Program-made: the position numbers and the translations under genes
Shown here: piece after piece, positions 48,901 to 60,983 of the stretch
Position numbering within the stretch: the stretch's first letter is position 1
How the letters are laid out: every line of letters begins with the position of its first letter
Assembly: GCF_036850765.1 (NCBI RefSeq)
Contig: NC_089493.1
Location: forward strand, 124,688,239-124,752,238
Direction: 5' to 3'
DNA from: Saccopteryx bilineata
Lineage: Eukaryota; Chordata; Mammalia; Chiroptera; Emballonuridae
DNA: 64,000 nucleotides
Notes under the pieces: model-generated
Databases searched by the model: none
The model's input: only the letters and a program-made list of their open reading frames with translations
Told to the model about the DNA's origin: nothing

Positions 48901-49399
48901 GGAAGCTTCTTTTCTTGTGAAAAAGTTTTAATCAATACAAATTTAATATATACAAGTAAAGGCAGTTACAGTAGTTTAGTTAATTTACTAATCAGGATTT
49001 TGTGTATTGATCACTACGTAAATTTAGTTTCTAAAAGAAAAACAGATAAGTTTAAACTCCTAACTTAGAAAAATATCTAAACAGGCAAAATAAAAATCCT
49101 GATTCTGCCACTTACTAGTTGTGAGAGCTTGGATTTGTTAGTTAATTCCCTAAACTTGCTTTTCCTCTTCTGTAAAATAAAAATTAATACACTGTCTCTT
49201 TGTAATTATTTCCACATATCTTATTATAAGTATTAAGAGGAGCAGTGCCTATAAAAACATCAAAATGTCTGGCAACAGTAAATTTAAAATATTACTAATA
49301 TTTGCTCAATAACAGCCTCTAGATATAGTAGAGAATTGACTCCTGAGTTCTCAGAGTTTTTATTTCTAATGAAAAGATTTTACCCAAAGAAAATAATTA

Positions 49400-50020
49400 A
49401 TCCACTGCATGAGAATGTATGCACCTCTACATTCATTGCAGTGTTATTTACAATAGTCAAGATTTGGGAGCTGCCCAAATGCCCATCAGTAGAGGAGTAG
49501 ATTAAAAAGTTGTGGTACAGTTACACAGTTGAATACTATTTTGCCATAAAAAAAAGGAAATCATACCTTTTTGTGACAGCATGGATGGACCTGGAGAGCA
49601 TTATGCCAAGTGAAAGAGGCTAGTTAGAAAAAAGACAAATACCGTATGATTTCACTTATATGTGGAATCTAATGAACAAAATGAACTAATGAGCAAAATT
49701 GACACAGACATATCTAGAGAGCAGGCTGATTGATGTCAGAGGAGAAGGCGGGTTGGAGGCTGGTAAAAAATAATGAGGGATTAAACAGAAAAACAAAACA
49801 AAACAAAAACAAACGAAACCTCATAGACATAAGATGATTACCAGAAGGAAAGGTGGGTGACGAGATTTAGGAAAGGGTAAAGGAGGGATAAAAGGTGATG
49901 GAAGGAACTTGACTTTGGGTGGTGACCACACAATACATTATACAAATGATGTATTATAGAATTGTACTCCTGAAACCTATATCATCTTATTAACCAATGT
50001 CAAACCCAATAAATTAAAAA
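49400..50020 (+). mobile_element. L1 3' end
   Basis: ORF2 tail and 3' UTR on the plus strand (CATTCATTGCAGTGTTATTT, CCGTATGATTTCACTTATAT), ending CCCAATAAATTAAAAAAATA. Confidence 0.85.
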
Positions 50021-50059
50021 AATAAGAAAATCTAGCCACCCCACCCCTGCAAAAAGAAT

Positions 50060-50234
50060 ACCATAAATACTGATAGGTACTGAGTTATGTTAAATGCTTT
50101 TTTGCATTGATAGATATATTTGTGTGGCTTTTCTTTTTTAGCCTGTTTATATGATGGATTACATTAATTTTTCAAAGATTGAAACAATCTTGCATCCCTG
50201 ATATAAACTCTAGTTGGTGATGGTATATGATTTT
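50060..50234 (-). mobile_element. L1 ORF2 fragment
   Basis: Reverse-oriented reverse-transcriptase region (ATGATGGATTACATTAATTT, CCCTGATATAAACTCTAGTT), parallel to 57,400-57,560 of the long L1. The next SINE interrupts it. Confidence 0.6.
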
Positions 50235-50589
50235 TTTTTTATTTTATTTTATTATTTTTTTATTTTATTTTTTTTACAAAGAGAGTCAGCGAGAGGGATA
50301 GACAAGGACAGACAGGAACGGAGAGATGAGAAGCATCAATCATTAGTCCTTCGTTGCACGTTGTGACACCTTAGTTGTTCATTGATTGATCTCTCATATG
50401 TGCCTTGACCGTGGGGCCACAGCAGACCAAGTAACCCCTTGCTCGAGCCAGCGACCTTGGGTCCAAGCTTGTGAGCTTTGCTCAAACCAGATGAGCCCGC
50501 TCTCAAGCTGGCGACCTCGGGGTCTCGAACCTGGGTCCTCTAGCATCCCAGTCTGACGCTCTATCCACTGCGCCACCGCCTGGTCAGGC
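50235..50589 (-). mobile_element. Bat tRNA-derived SINE (family B)
   Basis: Reverse-oriented, with a long T-rich tail, AAGAGAGTCAGCGAGAGGGA and an end at ACCGCCTGGTCAGGC. The target word TGATTTT is at 50,228-50,234 and 50,590-50,596. Confidence 0.88.
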
Positions 50590-50599
50590 TGATTTTAAA

Positions 50600-51540
50600 A
50601 AATATATTGGGTAACTTGTTTCACTTATTAGAATAATTTATGTATATAACAAATGTAGCTCTATTGTAATTGTTATAAAATTTCAGGTTAGACTTCTTGC
50701 ATAACCAAGATTACTACCCTTGAAAGCACATTGAATTCATGAGTACCTTCAATTCATGACATATATATTGTAATTTAAAAAGATATAATTAACAGAAGAA
50801 AGACCCATTTTTACATTTGGAAATGAAATCTGATATTAGAAACTGCTCAAAGGCTGTAGAAGTTTCCTTTTCCAGCATCAATCTAGTTAATTTAGGAAGC
50901 TGGCACACAGGGTAGCTAACCTTCCTGCAGTGAAGAGAGCAAGGGAACCATTGTTCTACATCCTACTTTTACAATAGAGGGTCAGAGCACCATTGACCCT
51001 GAATTTATGAAATTGTATTATTACCCCTGAAGCCAGTTTTCAGATCATCAGTGTTATGTTATCTATTATTTGTGGATTTATAATCTAATAAGTGTCTTCC
51101 TAAGCCCATTGGAATATAAATATTTTTTACTTGAAATAGAAACAAACCTATAAATTTTGCTCAGCTAAGCTATTGTTAAATTGGTTATAGTGTAACATTT
51201 ACCTGGAATTTTACAAGCATTTTCACACTCATGGATATTGGTGATTGTGTTAAAAACCATACCATGGAGTAGGATCTACTACAGACAATTATATACTGAT
51301 GATCCAAAGGTACTGAACAGCAAACTGTGCCACTGTTTGTCCTTGATATACAGACCATGTATACATAATGTAAAATAAAAAAAAGCTATGGAGGAGGAAA
51401 TCTCATATGAATCTACCTGGTTATGCTTTCCTAAGAAAACTTCCCTTTCCAGTTCAAAGCTGGGTTTGCAATAAGATTATCTGTTTACAGCATTGCCAAG
51501 CTCTATTTATCAAAACAATCCTTTCATTATTTTCTTCTTT
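50600..51540. other. Intergenic DNA
   Basis: Unique-looking AT-rich sequence; no gene seen. Confidence 0.5.
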
Positions 51541-51550
51541 CTTGTTCTTC

Positions 51551-51893
51551 TATCTTCCTCCCCTCCCTCCCTCCCTCTTTCCCTCCCTCCCTCCCACCCC
51601 TTCCTTCCTTCCTTCCTTCCTTCCTTCCTTCCTTCCTTCCTTCCTTCCTTCCTTCCTTCCTTCCTTCCTTCCTTCCTTCCTTCCTTCCCTCCCTCCCTCC
51701 CTCCCTCTTCCCTTCCCTTCCCTTCCCTTCCCTTCCCTTCCCTTCCCTTCCCTTCCCTTCCCTTCCCTTCCCTTCCCTTCCCTTCCCTTCCCTTCCCTTC
51801 CCTTCCCTTCCCTTCCCTTCCCTTCCCTTCCTTTCCCTTCCCTTCCCTTCCCTTCCCTTTCCTTTCCTCCCTTTCTTCTTTTTCTTCTTTCCC
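51551..51893. repeat. Long polypyrimidine tract, (TTCC)n then (CCCTT)n
   Basis: Bases 51,597-51,893 contain only C and T on the plus strand. A tetranucleotide array (TTCC, about 51,601-51,690) passes into a pentanucleotide array (CCCTT, about 51,708-51,860). Long lysine/glycine/arginine or proline/serine frames predicted here are artefacts. Confidence 0.98.
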
Positions 51894-51899
51894 ACTCAT

Positions 51900-52738
51900 T
51901 TTAAAATCCATTCACTTTTTCTCTTCAAAGGAGCACTCTGTGACATTAAAAGTTACTTTATTCCTTTGTTTTTTTGATCTATAAGCAGTTGTAAATTTAC
52001 TGGTTTACTGACCTTTCCTAGAGCTTTGGAGGATTAATTTTTTCTCTCGGTTTTTTAATGTGGAAATTCCTTTAATCTTGCTTTCCCCACCCACCTAGCC
52101 ATTACAAGGATTTTCTTGGCAAGCTAAACCTCTAAATAGCACGTCAGGAAGTGAGGCAGATCAAATGCAGAATACCATACAGAGGCAAAAAATAATGCAG
52201 AGCTGACATGGCATGGTGACTTAAATGAATACATCGATGTATTTAGTACTGTTGTGATTCATTCACCAATTAGAGGTCAGTGCTTTGTTTATATGCCATT
52301 TTCTCACACATGTCTTATAATAGGGGAAAATAAAAACAGAAACCAGACAAAGAAAAGCAGAAAACAAAACCTAAAAAATTAGGAAATTGAAAGCTGGAGC
52401 CACTATACAGACAGGACAAGGATTTTGCCCCTTCTATTATTTTTGTCCCTTGAATGTCTTCCTAAACAGCACACTACCTATAGCAACGCCCAGTGTAAGT
52501 ATGTTACTACAGAAAAACAACACATCTGAGTAAGTGATAAGCACAGGGCCCAACAATTGTGACTGCAAACACACACTGTTGTTTTATTACTTAATTACAA
52601 GGTTTGGAGTATTCAGTCAATTAAGCTCCAAACTCTTTTTCAGATCATTATTTTAAGCTCTTGTCAACTTCAGCCAAGGTAATAATCTAGCTCTAGCTTA
52701 ACAATACTCTTCTAATATTAAAAATTAAATTTTTGAGG
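51900..52738. other. Intergenic DNA left of the composite insertion
   Basis: Unique-looking sequence without a gene, up to the left copy of the 16-base direct repeat. Confidence 0.5.
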
Positions 52739-53099
52739 TTAAATGCCTTTTCTTTTCTTTTCTTTTTTTTGGTAATTCCCCTGATCTCTATTGGGCTTTT
52801 TCTGCCTCTTGGTATCTTAAAAGCCATGCTCAGAAGATCTCGCTGAGGGGTTTGAGGATCCCCATTGGCCTATATAAATCTTTTCCATATATCTGGAGCT
52901 ATTTGGAAAAAGACGAAACAGTGTTATTAGCTGGATCAAATAAAGAAGGTAGTAGTTTGCAGGAGAAAAAGATTTGGCGTCTCCTGTTCATCAGCATTCA
53001 AAAGAAATTAAAAAAATTTTTAAGTAAAAAGCATGATATGGTAGACCCATAGTAGTTCCAGGATATGACTCCCCCCTTTTAAAATTTTTAAAATTGACC

Positions 53100-53613
53100 T
53101 TAAAATATTTGCTGGGTACACTTTAATAATACCTTGACTTTAAAGATTGTAAGAATGACAAAATACAGTAAATGCTTTTGCTCCATATGCAGGAGCATTT
53201 TCAGCTTAACCAGTTTAGGAAATCCAAAAATAGAACAATGCATACAGATAATGAGCTATAACATGCTTAGCAGCCTTTCCTGTTCTGACAGAGGTTACTA
53301 TAAATCCAGAATATGTATTCACTGTAACGTGGACATAGGACTGTTTGCCAAGTGAAGGTATATGAGTAACACCCATTTGCCAAAGTTGTCTTGGTAGGGG
53401 TCCTTGAGGGTTAACTTCAAATGAAGGGGCAGATTGTAGTATAGGACGCCTTGGATAGGATTTCCCAATCTGCTGTGCTGCTTCCTGAGAAAGTTGAAAC
53501 TGTTTACACAGGGCTGCAGCGTTCTGGTGATGAATAGTATGAGACTGAATTGCTCGATCTGTCATGGTTGCTCCAAATAATTTTATTTTGGGTAGCTTGA
53601 TCAACAAGGGCAT
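53100..53613 (-). pseudogene. Proviral integrase fragment
   Basis: Contains a zinc-binding-type segment (HTIHHQNAAALCKQFQLS) and the start of the catalytic core (LWQMGVTHIPSLGK, then VTVNTYSGFI). Asp is replaced by Gly in the first catalytic position (QMGVTH). The SINE at 53,619 cuts it upstream. Confidence 0.75.
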
Positions 53614-53618
53614 TCCTA

Positions 53619-53990
53619 AGCCCTGGCCGATTGGCTCAGTGGTAGAGCGTTGGCCTGGCGTGCAGGAGTCCAGGGTTCAATTCCCAGCCAGAGCACACAG
53701 GAGAAGCGCCCATTTGCCTCTTCATCCCTCCCCCTCCCCTTCCTCTCTGTCTCTCTTTTCCCCTCCACAGCCAAGGCTCCACTGGAGCAAAGCCGGCCCA
53801 GGCACTAAGGATGGCCCTGTGGCTTCTGCCTCAGGCGCTAAAATGGCTCTGGTTGCAACAGAGCAACACCCCAGATGGGCAGAGCATCCGCCCCTGGTAG
53901 GCGTGCCGGGTGAATCCCCATTGGGCGCATGCGGGAGTCTGTCTGACTGCCTCCCCGTTTCCAACTTCAGAAAAATACAAAAAAAAAAAA
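53619..53990 (+). mobile_element. Bat tRNA-derived SINE (family A) inside the provirus
   Basis: Head AGCCCTGGCCGATTGGCTCA and tail CTTCAGAAAAATACAAAA. Target repeats AAGGGCATTCC (53,607-53,617) and a G-rich GGGGGCATTCCC after the tail. Confidence 0.9.
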
Positions 53991-54148
53991 AGGGGGGGGG
54001 GCATTCCCTTGTGCTAAAGCTCCAGGGAGCGTGGAGTGAGCTCGAGTATGTCCTATAAAACATGGAGCTCTATGTTGACATACAAGTCTTTGAAGAAGGA
54101 GGAACTGCTGAAATAGTTCATCAGCATTTGTCCCTAAGACCACAGTCT

Positions 54149-54679
54149 TTATAGTGGAAACACCATAAGTAAATATTTGCTGTCTGTATATAGATTAAAG
54201 GGGGAATATGGCAAATGCTGAAAAGCCATGATCATGGCATATAATTCTAGACTTCGAGTTGATTTTAAGTTGACAGTTTCAGAATAAAGTTGTCCATTGA
54301 TTTGCAAGAGCGATTTGCCATTTAGTGGAAGTTTCCCAGAGCCATTGTTGTTGACCCTTTGAAAAAAGGAACAACAATAATTTTGAGGCTCAAAATCTAT
54401 AAGCTGTAAGGGTTGACTATGCCCCTTGATAGTCCAGGAGGCAACAAGATCAAAATATGGAAGTGTATTCCATGGGCTATTAGATGGTTCAATGTGCCCA
54501 AGCTGTAGCTGCTCTTGTACCAATTGAGCAGCTGCCCTAAGTTTCTCCTGAGAAGGGGGCCATTGGTCTACCCATACAGGATTATCTGATTTCCAAGTAA
54601 TTGGGTCTGCACAATGCATTATTGAGGTAGCAGGAGCTATCAAGGCCCCTATGCTAAATTTTGGTATCTTAATCCACAC
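54149..54679 (-). pseudogene. Proviral RT start fused to RNase H end (internal deletion)
   Basis: The frame opens with the N-terminal part of reverse transcriptase ([13 protein letters not shown], then SNSPWNT). It then jumps to an RNase H-like part ([14 protein letters not shown], then NLYTDSKY). The polymerase catalytic core between them is missing. Confidence 0.75.
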
Positions 54680-55195
54680 CTTCTGGTATTGGATTTCACT
54701 TCTATGGGGGCGAGAATTCCTCGCTGTTTTTTCCCTAGTCCCTTGGAGGGCAAAAATACCCGATCAAGCATCTGAGTACTGACTAAACCATTAGGACTGA
54801 CAAGCAACGCTCCCATATTTTTCAAAACATCTCTACCCCACAAATTAACTGGCCATCCAGGGAGCACATAAGGCTTAAAAAATCCAGAATGATCTTCTTA
54901 ATCTTCCCAATGTAGAAAACTAGAACTTTGTTGAGGATTTACTCTGTCCTATACCTTGTAATTCTGTCGCTGCTGCATGAGTGGGCCAGGAAGGAGGCCA
55001 ATGTAGCTTAGCAATAACAGATACATCAGCTTCAGTATCTAAAAGTCCTTTAAATTTATGCTCATGTATTGTTAGTTCCAATTCAGGGCATTCCTGACCT
55101 ATTTTTTTTTTCAATCCAGTTGGCAAAGTCAGAGGAGCCACCAATTTGCTTGGGGCCCCTTTTGCAGGATGTGGCCTGAGAAGCAGAATTAGCAT
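54649..55195 (-). pseudogene. Proviral protease with G-patch, degraded
   Basis: The active-site segment reads LLDTEADVS, so the usual Gly after DT is Glu. Downstream, [12 protein letters not shown] in a second frame looks like the G-patch that follows betaretroviral proteases. Two frames are needed to read the whole. Confidence 0.7.
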
Positions 55196-55521
55196 CCTTA
55201 TACTATTCTTCTAACTGCCAGAATTAGCTGTGAGACACACTTTTTTTTGATTAATTTTAACGGGGTGGCATTGATAAAATTGTCTTCTGTCACCTTCTAA
55301 CTGGTTTTCTTTGTGCCGCTCCCCCTTCCCCAACCTTCTCCCTCTCCTCCCCCCACCCTGTGACCCCAACACTGTTGTCCATGTCTCTGAGTCTCATTTT
55401 TATGTCCCACCTATGTATTGAATCATATAGTTCCTAGTTTTTTCTGATTTACTTATTTCACTCAGTATAATGTTATCAAGGTCCATCCATGTTGTTGTAA
55501 AAGATACAATGTCATCATTTC

Positions 55522-58500
55522 TTATGGCTGAGTAGTATTCCATAGTATATATATATGCCAAAGCTTTTTAATCCACTCGTCCTCTGATGGACACTTGGGT
55601 TGTTTCCAGATCTTTGCTATTGTGAACAATGCTGCCATAAACATGGGGATGCATTTCTTCTTTTCAAACAGTGCTGTGGTGTTCTTGGGGTATATTCCTA
55701 ACAGTGGTATAGCTGGGTCACAAGGCAGTTCGATTTTTAATTTCTTGAGGAATCTCCATACTGATTTCCACAGTGGCTGCACCAGTCTGCATTCCCACCA
55801 GCAGTGCAGGAGGGTTCCCTTTTCTCCACATCCTCGCCAGCACTTATTCTGTGTTGTTTTGTTGATGAGCGCCATTCTGCCTGGTGTGAGGTGATATCTC
55901 ATTGTGGTTTTAATTTGCATTTCTCTAATGATAAGTGATGTTGAACATTTTTTCATATGCCTATTGGCCATCTGTATGTCCTCTTTGGAGAAGTGTCTAT
56001 TCATTTCTTTTTCCCATTTTTGGATTGGATTGTTTGTCTTCCTGGTATTAAGTTTTACAAGTTCTTTATAAATTTTGGTTATTAACCCCTTATCAGACGT
56101 ATTGTCAAATATGTTCTCCCATTGTGTAGTTTGTCTTTTTATTCTGTTCTTATTGTCTTTAGATGTGCAGAAGCTTTTTAGTTTGATAAAGTCCCATTTG
56201 TTTATCCTGTCTTTTGTTTCACTTGCCTGTGGAGACAAATCGGCAAATATATTTCTGCGACAGATGTCAGAGAGCTTACTGCCTATGTTTTCTTCTAAGA
56301 TGCTTATGGTTTTACGGCTTACATTTAAGTCTTTTATCCATTTTGAGTTTATTTTTGTGAATGGTGTAAGTTGGTGGTCTAGTTTCATTTTTTTGCAGGT
56401 AGCTGTCCAATTTTCCCAACACCATTTGTTGAAGAGGCTGTCTTTACTCCATTTTATTTTCTTACCTCCTGTGTCAAATATCAGTTGTCCATAAAAGTGT
56501 GGGTTTATTTCTGGGTTCTCTGTTGTGTTCCATTGATCTATATGCTTGTTCTTATGCCAGTACCAGGCTGTTTTGAGTACAATGGCCTTATAATATAATT
56601 TGATATCTTGAAGTGTGATACCTCCCGCTTTATTCTTCCTTTTCAAGATTGCTGAGGCTATTCATGTTCTCTTTTGGTTCCATATAAATTTTTGGAATAT
56701 ATGTTCTATATCTTTGAAGTAAGTCATTGGTATTTTAATCGGTATTGCATTAAATTTATAAATTGCTTTGGGTAATATAGATATTTTAATGATGTTTATT
56801 CTTCCTAACCATGAGCACGGTATATGCCTCCACTTCTTTGTATCTTCCCAGATTTCTTTTATTAATGTTTTATAATTTTTCGAGTATAAGTCTTTAATCT
56901 CCCTGGTTAAATTTATTTCTAGGTACTTTATTTTTTTGGTTGCAATCGTAAAGGGGATTGATTCCTTAATTTCTCTTTCTGACAGTTCATTGTTGGTGTA
57001 TTAAAATGCCTCTGATTTCTGAGTATTAATTTTATATCCTGCCACCTTGCCAAATTCATTTATCAGGTATAGTAGTTTTTTGACTGCGACTTTAGGGTTT
57101 TCTATATACAATTTCATATCATCTGCAAATAATGATAGTTTTACTTCTTCTTTTCCAATTTGGATGCCATTTATTTCTTTTTCTTGTCTGATTGCTGTGG
57201 CTAGGACTTCCAGAACTATGTTGAATAAGAGTGGTGAAAGGGGGCACCCCTGCCTTCTTGCTGGTCTTAAGGGGATTGCTTTTAATTTTTGCCTATTGAG
57301 TATGATATTGGCTGTGGGTTTGTCATAGATGGCCTTTATCATGTTGAGATATGTTCCCTGTATTCCCACTTTGCTGAGAGTTTTGATCATGAATGGGTAC
57401 TGGATTTTATCAAATGCTTTTTCTGCATCTATTGAAATTATCATGTGGTTTTTCTCCTTCTTTTTGTTTATGTGATGAATCACATTGATTGATTTGCGAA
57501 TATTGTACCAGCCTTGCCTCCCAAGAATAAATCCCACTTGATCATGGTGTATGATTTTTTTCAGATATGCTGGATCCGGTTTGCTAATATTTTGTTGAGG
57601 ATTTTTGCATCTAAGTTCATCAGGGATATTGGCCTATAATTTTCTTTTTTTGTGTTGTCTTTGCTTGGTTTTAGAATCAGAATTATGCTTGCCTCATAAA
57701 AGGAGCTTGGAAGTCTTCTTTCCTCTTGAATTTTTTGAAATAGCTTGAGAAGGATAAGAGTTAGTTCTTCTTTGAATATTTGGTAGAATTCACTTGTGAA
57801 GCCATCGGGCCCCGGACTTTTCTTTTTTGGGAGTTTTTTGATAACTGTTTCAATCTCATTTGTTGTAATTGGTCTGTTTAGGTTTTCTGATTCTTCCAGA
57901 TTGATTTTTGGAAGATTATATGTTTCAAGGAATTTGTCCATTTCTTCTAGGTTGTCTAGTTTTTTGGCGTACAGTTCTTCATAGTGTTTTCTTACAATAT
58001 TTTGTATTTCTGTTGTGTCAGTTGTTATTTCTTCACTCTCATTTCTAATTTTATTTATTTGAGTCCTCTCTCTTTTTTTCTTGGTGAGTCTGGTTAAAGG
58101 TTCATCAATCTTGTTTTCCTTTTCAAAGAACCAGTTCCTGGTTTCATTGATCCTCTGTATTGTTTCTTTAGCCTCTATGTCATTTATTTCTGCTCTGATC
58201 TTTATTATTTCCTTCCTTCTACTAGCTCTGGGCTTTACTTGCTGTTCTTTTTCTAGTTCTTTTGGATGTAGGGTCAGGTTATTTATTTGAGCTTTTTCTA
58301 GCTTCTTGAGGTATGCCTGTAATGGTATAAACTTCCCTCTCAGGACTGCTTTTGCTGTGCCCCATAAATTTTGAGTTGATGTATGCTCATTATCATTTGT
58401 TTCTAGGAATTTTAAAATTTCTTCTTTGATCTCATTGTTTACCCATTTGTTATTTAATAACATGCTATTTAGTTTCCAAGTGTTTGAGTGTTTTTCAGTT

Positions 58501-59200
58501 TTTCTGTTGTGATTGATTTCTAGTTTAATGCCATTGTATCAGTGAAAGTGCTCGATATGATTTTAATCTTCTTAAATTTGTTGAGGCCACTTTTGTGCCC
58601 TAACATGTCATCTATTCTAGAGAATGTACCATGAGCGCTTGAAAAGAATGTATATTCTGCTGTTTTAGGGTAAAAGGTTCTGAAAATATCTATTAAATCG
58701 AGTTAATCTAATATGTCCTTTAAGTCTGCTGTTTCTTTGTTAATATTCTTTCTTGAGGATCTATCTAATGATGCTAATGGGGTATTGAAATTCCCTACTA
58801 TTATAGTATTGCTGTTGATCTTGCCCTTTAAGTCCATCAAAGTCTGCTTTATATATTTAGGTGCTCCTATATTAGGTGCGTAGATATTTATAATGGTTAT
58901 ATCTTCCTTTTGGATTGCTCCCTTTATTATGTAGTGACCTTCTTTATCTCTAACTATGGTCTTTGTTTTAAAGTCCATTTTGTCTGATATAAGTATTGCT
59001 ATCCCAGCTTTTTTTTCATTTCCATTTGCATGAAATATTTTTTTTTCATCCTTTTATCTTTAGTCTGTGTGCATCTTTTGATTTAAGGTGTGTCTCTTGT
59101 AGACACCATATATATGGGTCTTGTTTTCTTATCCACGCAGCTACCCTATGTCTTTTGATTGGATCATTTAATCCATTTACATTTAAGGTTATTATCGATA
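55522..59200 (-). pseudogene. L1 ORF2 (endonuclease and reverse transcriptase), degraded
   Basis: ORF2 cuts target DNA and copies L1 RNA. The endonuclease part is at 58,703-58,978 (TIIVGNFNTPL, where Asp of the GDFN motif is Asn). The RT fingers are at 57,561-58,463 ([14 protein letters not shown]), and the RT palm at 57,001-57,537 retains the catalytic FADDM. The C-terminal part is at 55,522-56,646 ([20 protein letters not shown]). Frameshifts or stops separate these four pieces. Confidence 0.88.
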
Positions 59201-59249
59201 TGTAATTGTTTATTGCCATTTTATTCTTTAAAACTGTATTCCTCTTTTG

Positions 59250-60150
59250 CTATATTCTTTTTCTCCTTTGATCTGTTTGCAATGGGTCCCTTAGCATTTC
59301 TTGCAACCTTGGTTTGGTTGTAGTGAATTCCTTGAGTTTTTTTTTGTCTGTAAAGCTTTTTATTTCTCCTTCAATTTTAAACGATAGCCTTGCTGGATAA
59401 AGTTGTCTTGGTTGTAGGCTCTTGTTCTGCATTACTTTGCATATTTCTTGCCATTCCCTTCTGGCCTCAAGTGTTTCTGTTGAGAAGTCAGAAGTCATCC
59501 TTATGGGGGCTCCTTTGTAGGTGATAGTCTTTTTTTCTCTAGCAGCTTTTAATATTTTCTCTTTATCACTTAGCTTTGGTATTTTAATTATGATGTGTCT
59601 TGGTGTTGATTTCTTTGGGTTTCTCCTTAATGGAGTTCTCTGTGCTTCCTGAACATGTGAGTTGTATTCCTGCCTTAATTGAGGGAAGTATTTAGCTATG
59701 ATATGCTTGAACAAAGTCTCTATCCCTTGTTCTTTCTCTTCTTCTTCAGGAACCCCTATGATATGGATGTTATTTCTCTTCATGTTGTCACAGAGATCTC
59801 TTAGAGTTTCCTAAGACTTTTTGAGTCTCTTTTCTTTTTTCTACTCTGCTTCCATGCCTTTATTTATTGTGTCCTCTAACTCACTGATTTGATTCTTCGC
59901 TTCATCCATTCTGCTTTTAATTCCTTCCATTGTGTTCTTTATTTCAGATATTGTATTAGTCATTTCTGACTGATTTTTTTTTATTATTTCAATGTTCTTT
60001 TTTATATTTGCTATCTCTTTATTTAGGTGTTCTTAATGACCATCTATTGTTGTTCTAATATCTTTGAACATCCTAATGAATCATTATTTTAAACTCTGCA
60101 TCTGGAAATTTGGTTATATCTGATTCATTTAGGTCCTTTTCTGGGGATTT
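59250..60150 (-). pseudogene. L1 ORF1 (RNA-binding protein), degraded
   Basis: ORF1 encodes the trimeric nucleic-acid chaperone of the L1 particle. From 59,783 the frame shows the RRM and C-terminal domains (NNIHIIGVPEEEEKEQGIET, RHIIIKIPKLSDKEKIL, ITYKGAPIRMTSDFSTETLE). The coiled-coil N-terminal part upstream is broken by stops. Confidence 0.8.
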
Positions 60151-60607
60151 CTCTTGGTTCATTTGTTTTGCATTTCTCTGCCTCTGCATTTTCTCTATTT
60201 AAAGGAAGGTTTTGGCCACTGGAGTCCACTGGATATGGCCTCTGTTCCCTAAGTATGGTCTGTCTGCAGGCCCGCCACCCCCTCTTCTGTTGCTGCCTAG
60301 GGCTTTTGGGTTTGGGTGTTGCCGGTGCATGCCCACTGGGGCTGTTGCTGTGGTTTCCACCTCTCCTTCATGGGAGTGGCTGTGATCACGTGCTCGAGTG
60401 CACAAGCCTTGGTGGCCTTGGCCTTTGCCCCACCCCCATGGGTGGCATTATGCTCGGCCCTGAGGGCAGTGGCGAGCACCTTTGCTCAGCTGTGGGTCTC
60501 TGCCTGTTTCCGGGCTTTCGCTCCACCCTTGCAGGAGGAGCCTGCTTGTGGAACGGCTGCTAGCCTTGGCACTACTGGCTGGGCAGGACTGCGTGCCCAC
60601 CTAATTG

Positions 60608-60983
60608 CCCTTTTTTTTTTTTGTATTTTTATGAAGTTGGAAATGGGGAGGCAGTCAGACAGACTTCCGCATGCGCCTGACCGGGATCCACCCAGCATGC
60701 CCACCAGGGGGTGATGTTATGCCCATCTGGGTCATTGCTCTGTTGCATCCAGAGCCATTCTAACACCTGAGGCAGAGGCCACAGAGCCATCCGCAGCGTC
60801 CGGGAAAACTTTGCTCCAATGGAGCCTTGGCTGCGGGAGGGGAAGAGAGAAACAGAGAGAAAGGAGAGGGGGAGTGGTGGAGAAGCAGATGGGTGCTTCT
60901 CCTGTGTGCCCTGGCTGGGAATCGAACCCTGGACTCCTGCACGCCAGGCCGACGCTCTACCACTGAGCCAACTGGCCAGGGCC
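60608..60983 (-). mobile_element. Bat tRNA-derived SINE (family A) at the L1 5' end
   Basis: Reverse-oriented full unit from TTTGTATTTTTATGAAGTTG to the head GAGCCAACTGGCCAGGGCC. Its head lies directly against the right copy of the 16-base direct repeat. Confidence 0.93.

Larger units (their letters stand above)
53050..55240 (-). mobile_element. Betaretrovirus-like endogenous provirus fragment
   Basis: Order on the minus strand is protease, a G-patch-like segment, the start of reverse transcriptase, the end of RNase H, and integrase, as in class II proviruses. LTRs, gag and a recognisable env are absent. A SINE sits inside the integrase part. The copy is non-functional: frames are broken, and the reverse transcriptase core is deleted. 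Confidence 0.8.
55243..60607 (-). mobile_element. Nearly full-length L1 retrotransposon
   Basis: A 5.4-kb L1 on the minus strand: a GC-rich 5' UTR part (about 60,180-60,600), ORF1, ORF2 and a 3' UTR ending in eight A at about 55,242-55,249. Both frames carry stops or shifts, so it is not autonomous now. A family A SINE adjoins its 5' end. Confidence 0.92.

Noticed and set aside
51407..51984. Open frames of 120-165 codons rich in Pro/Ser/Phe or Gly/Arg/Lys/Glu
   Set aside because: They are translations of the polypyrimidine/polypurine simple repeat.
52852..53052. 66-codon plus-strand frame starting MRIPIGLYKS
   Set aside because: It lies antisense at the end of the provirus fragment, with no motif I recognise, and its length is expected by chance in AT-rich DNA.
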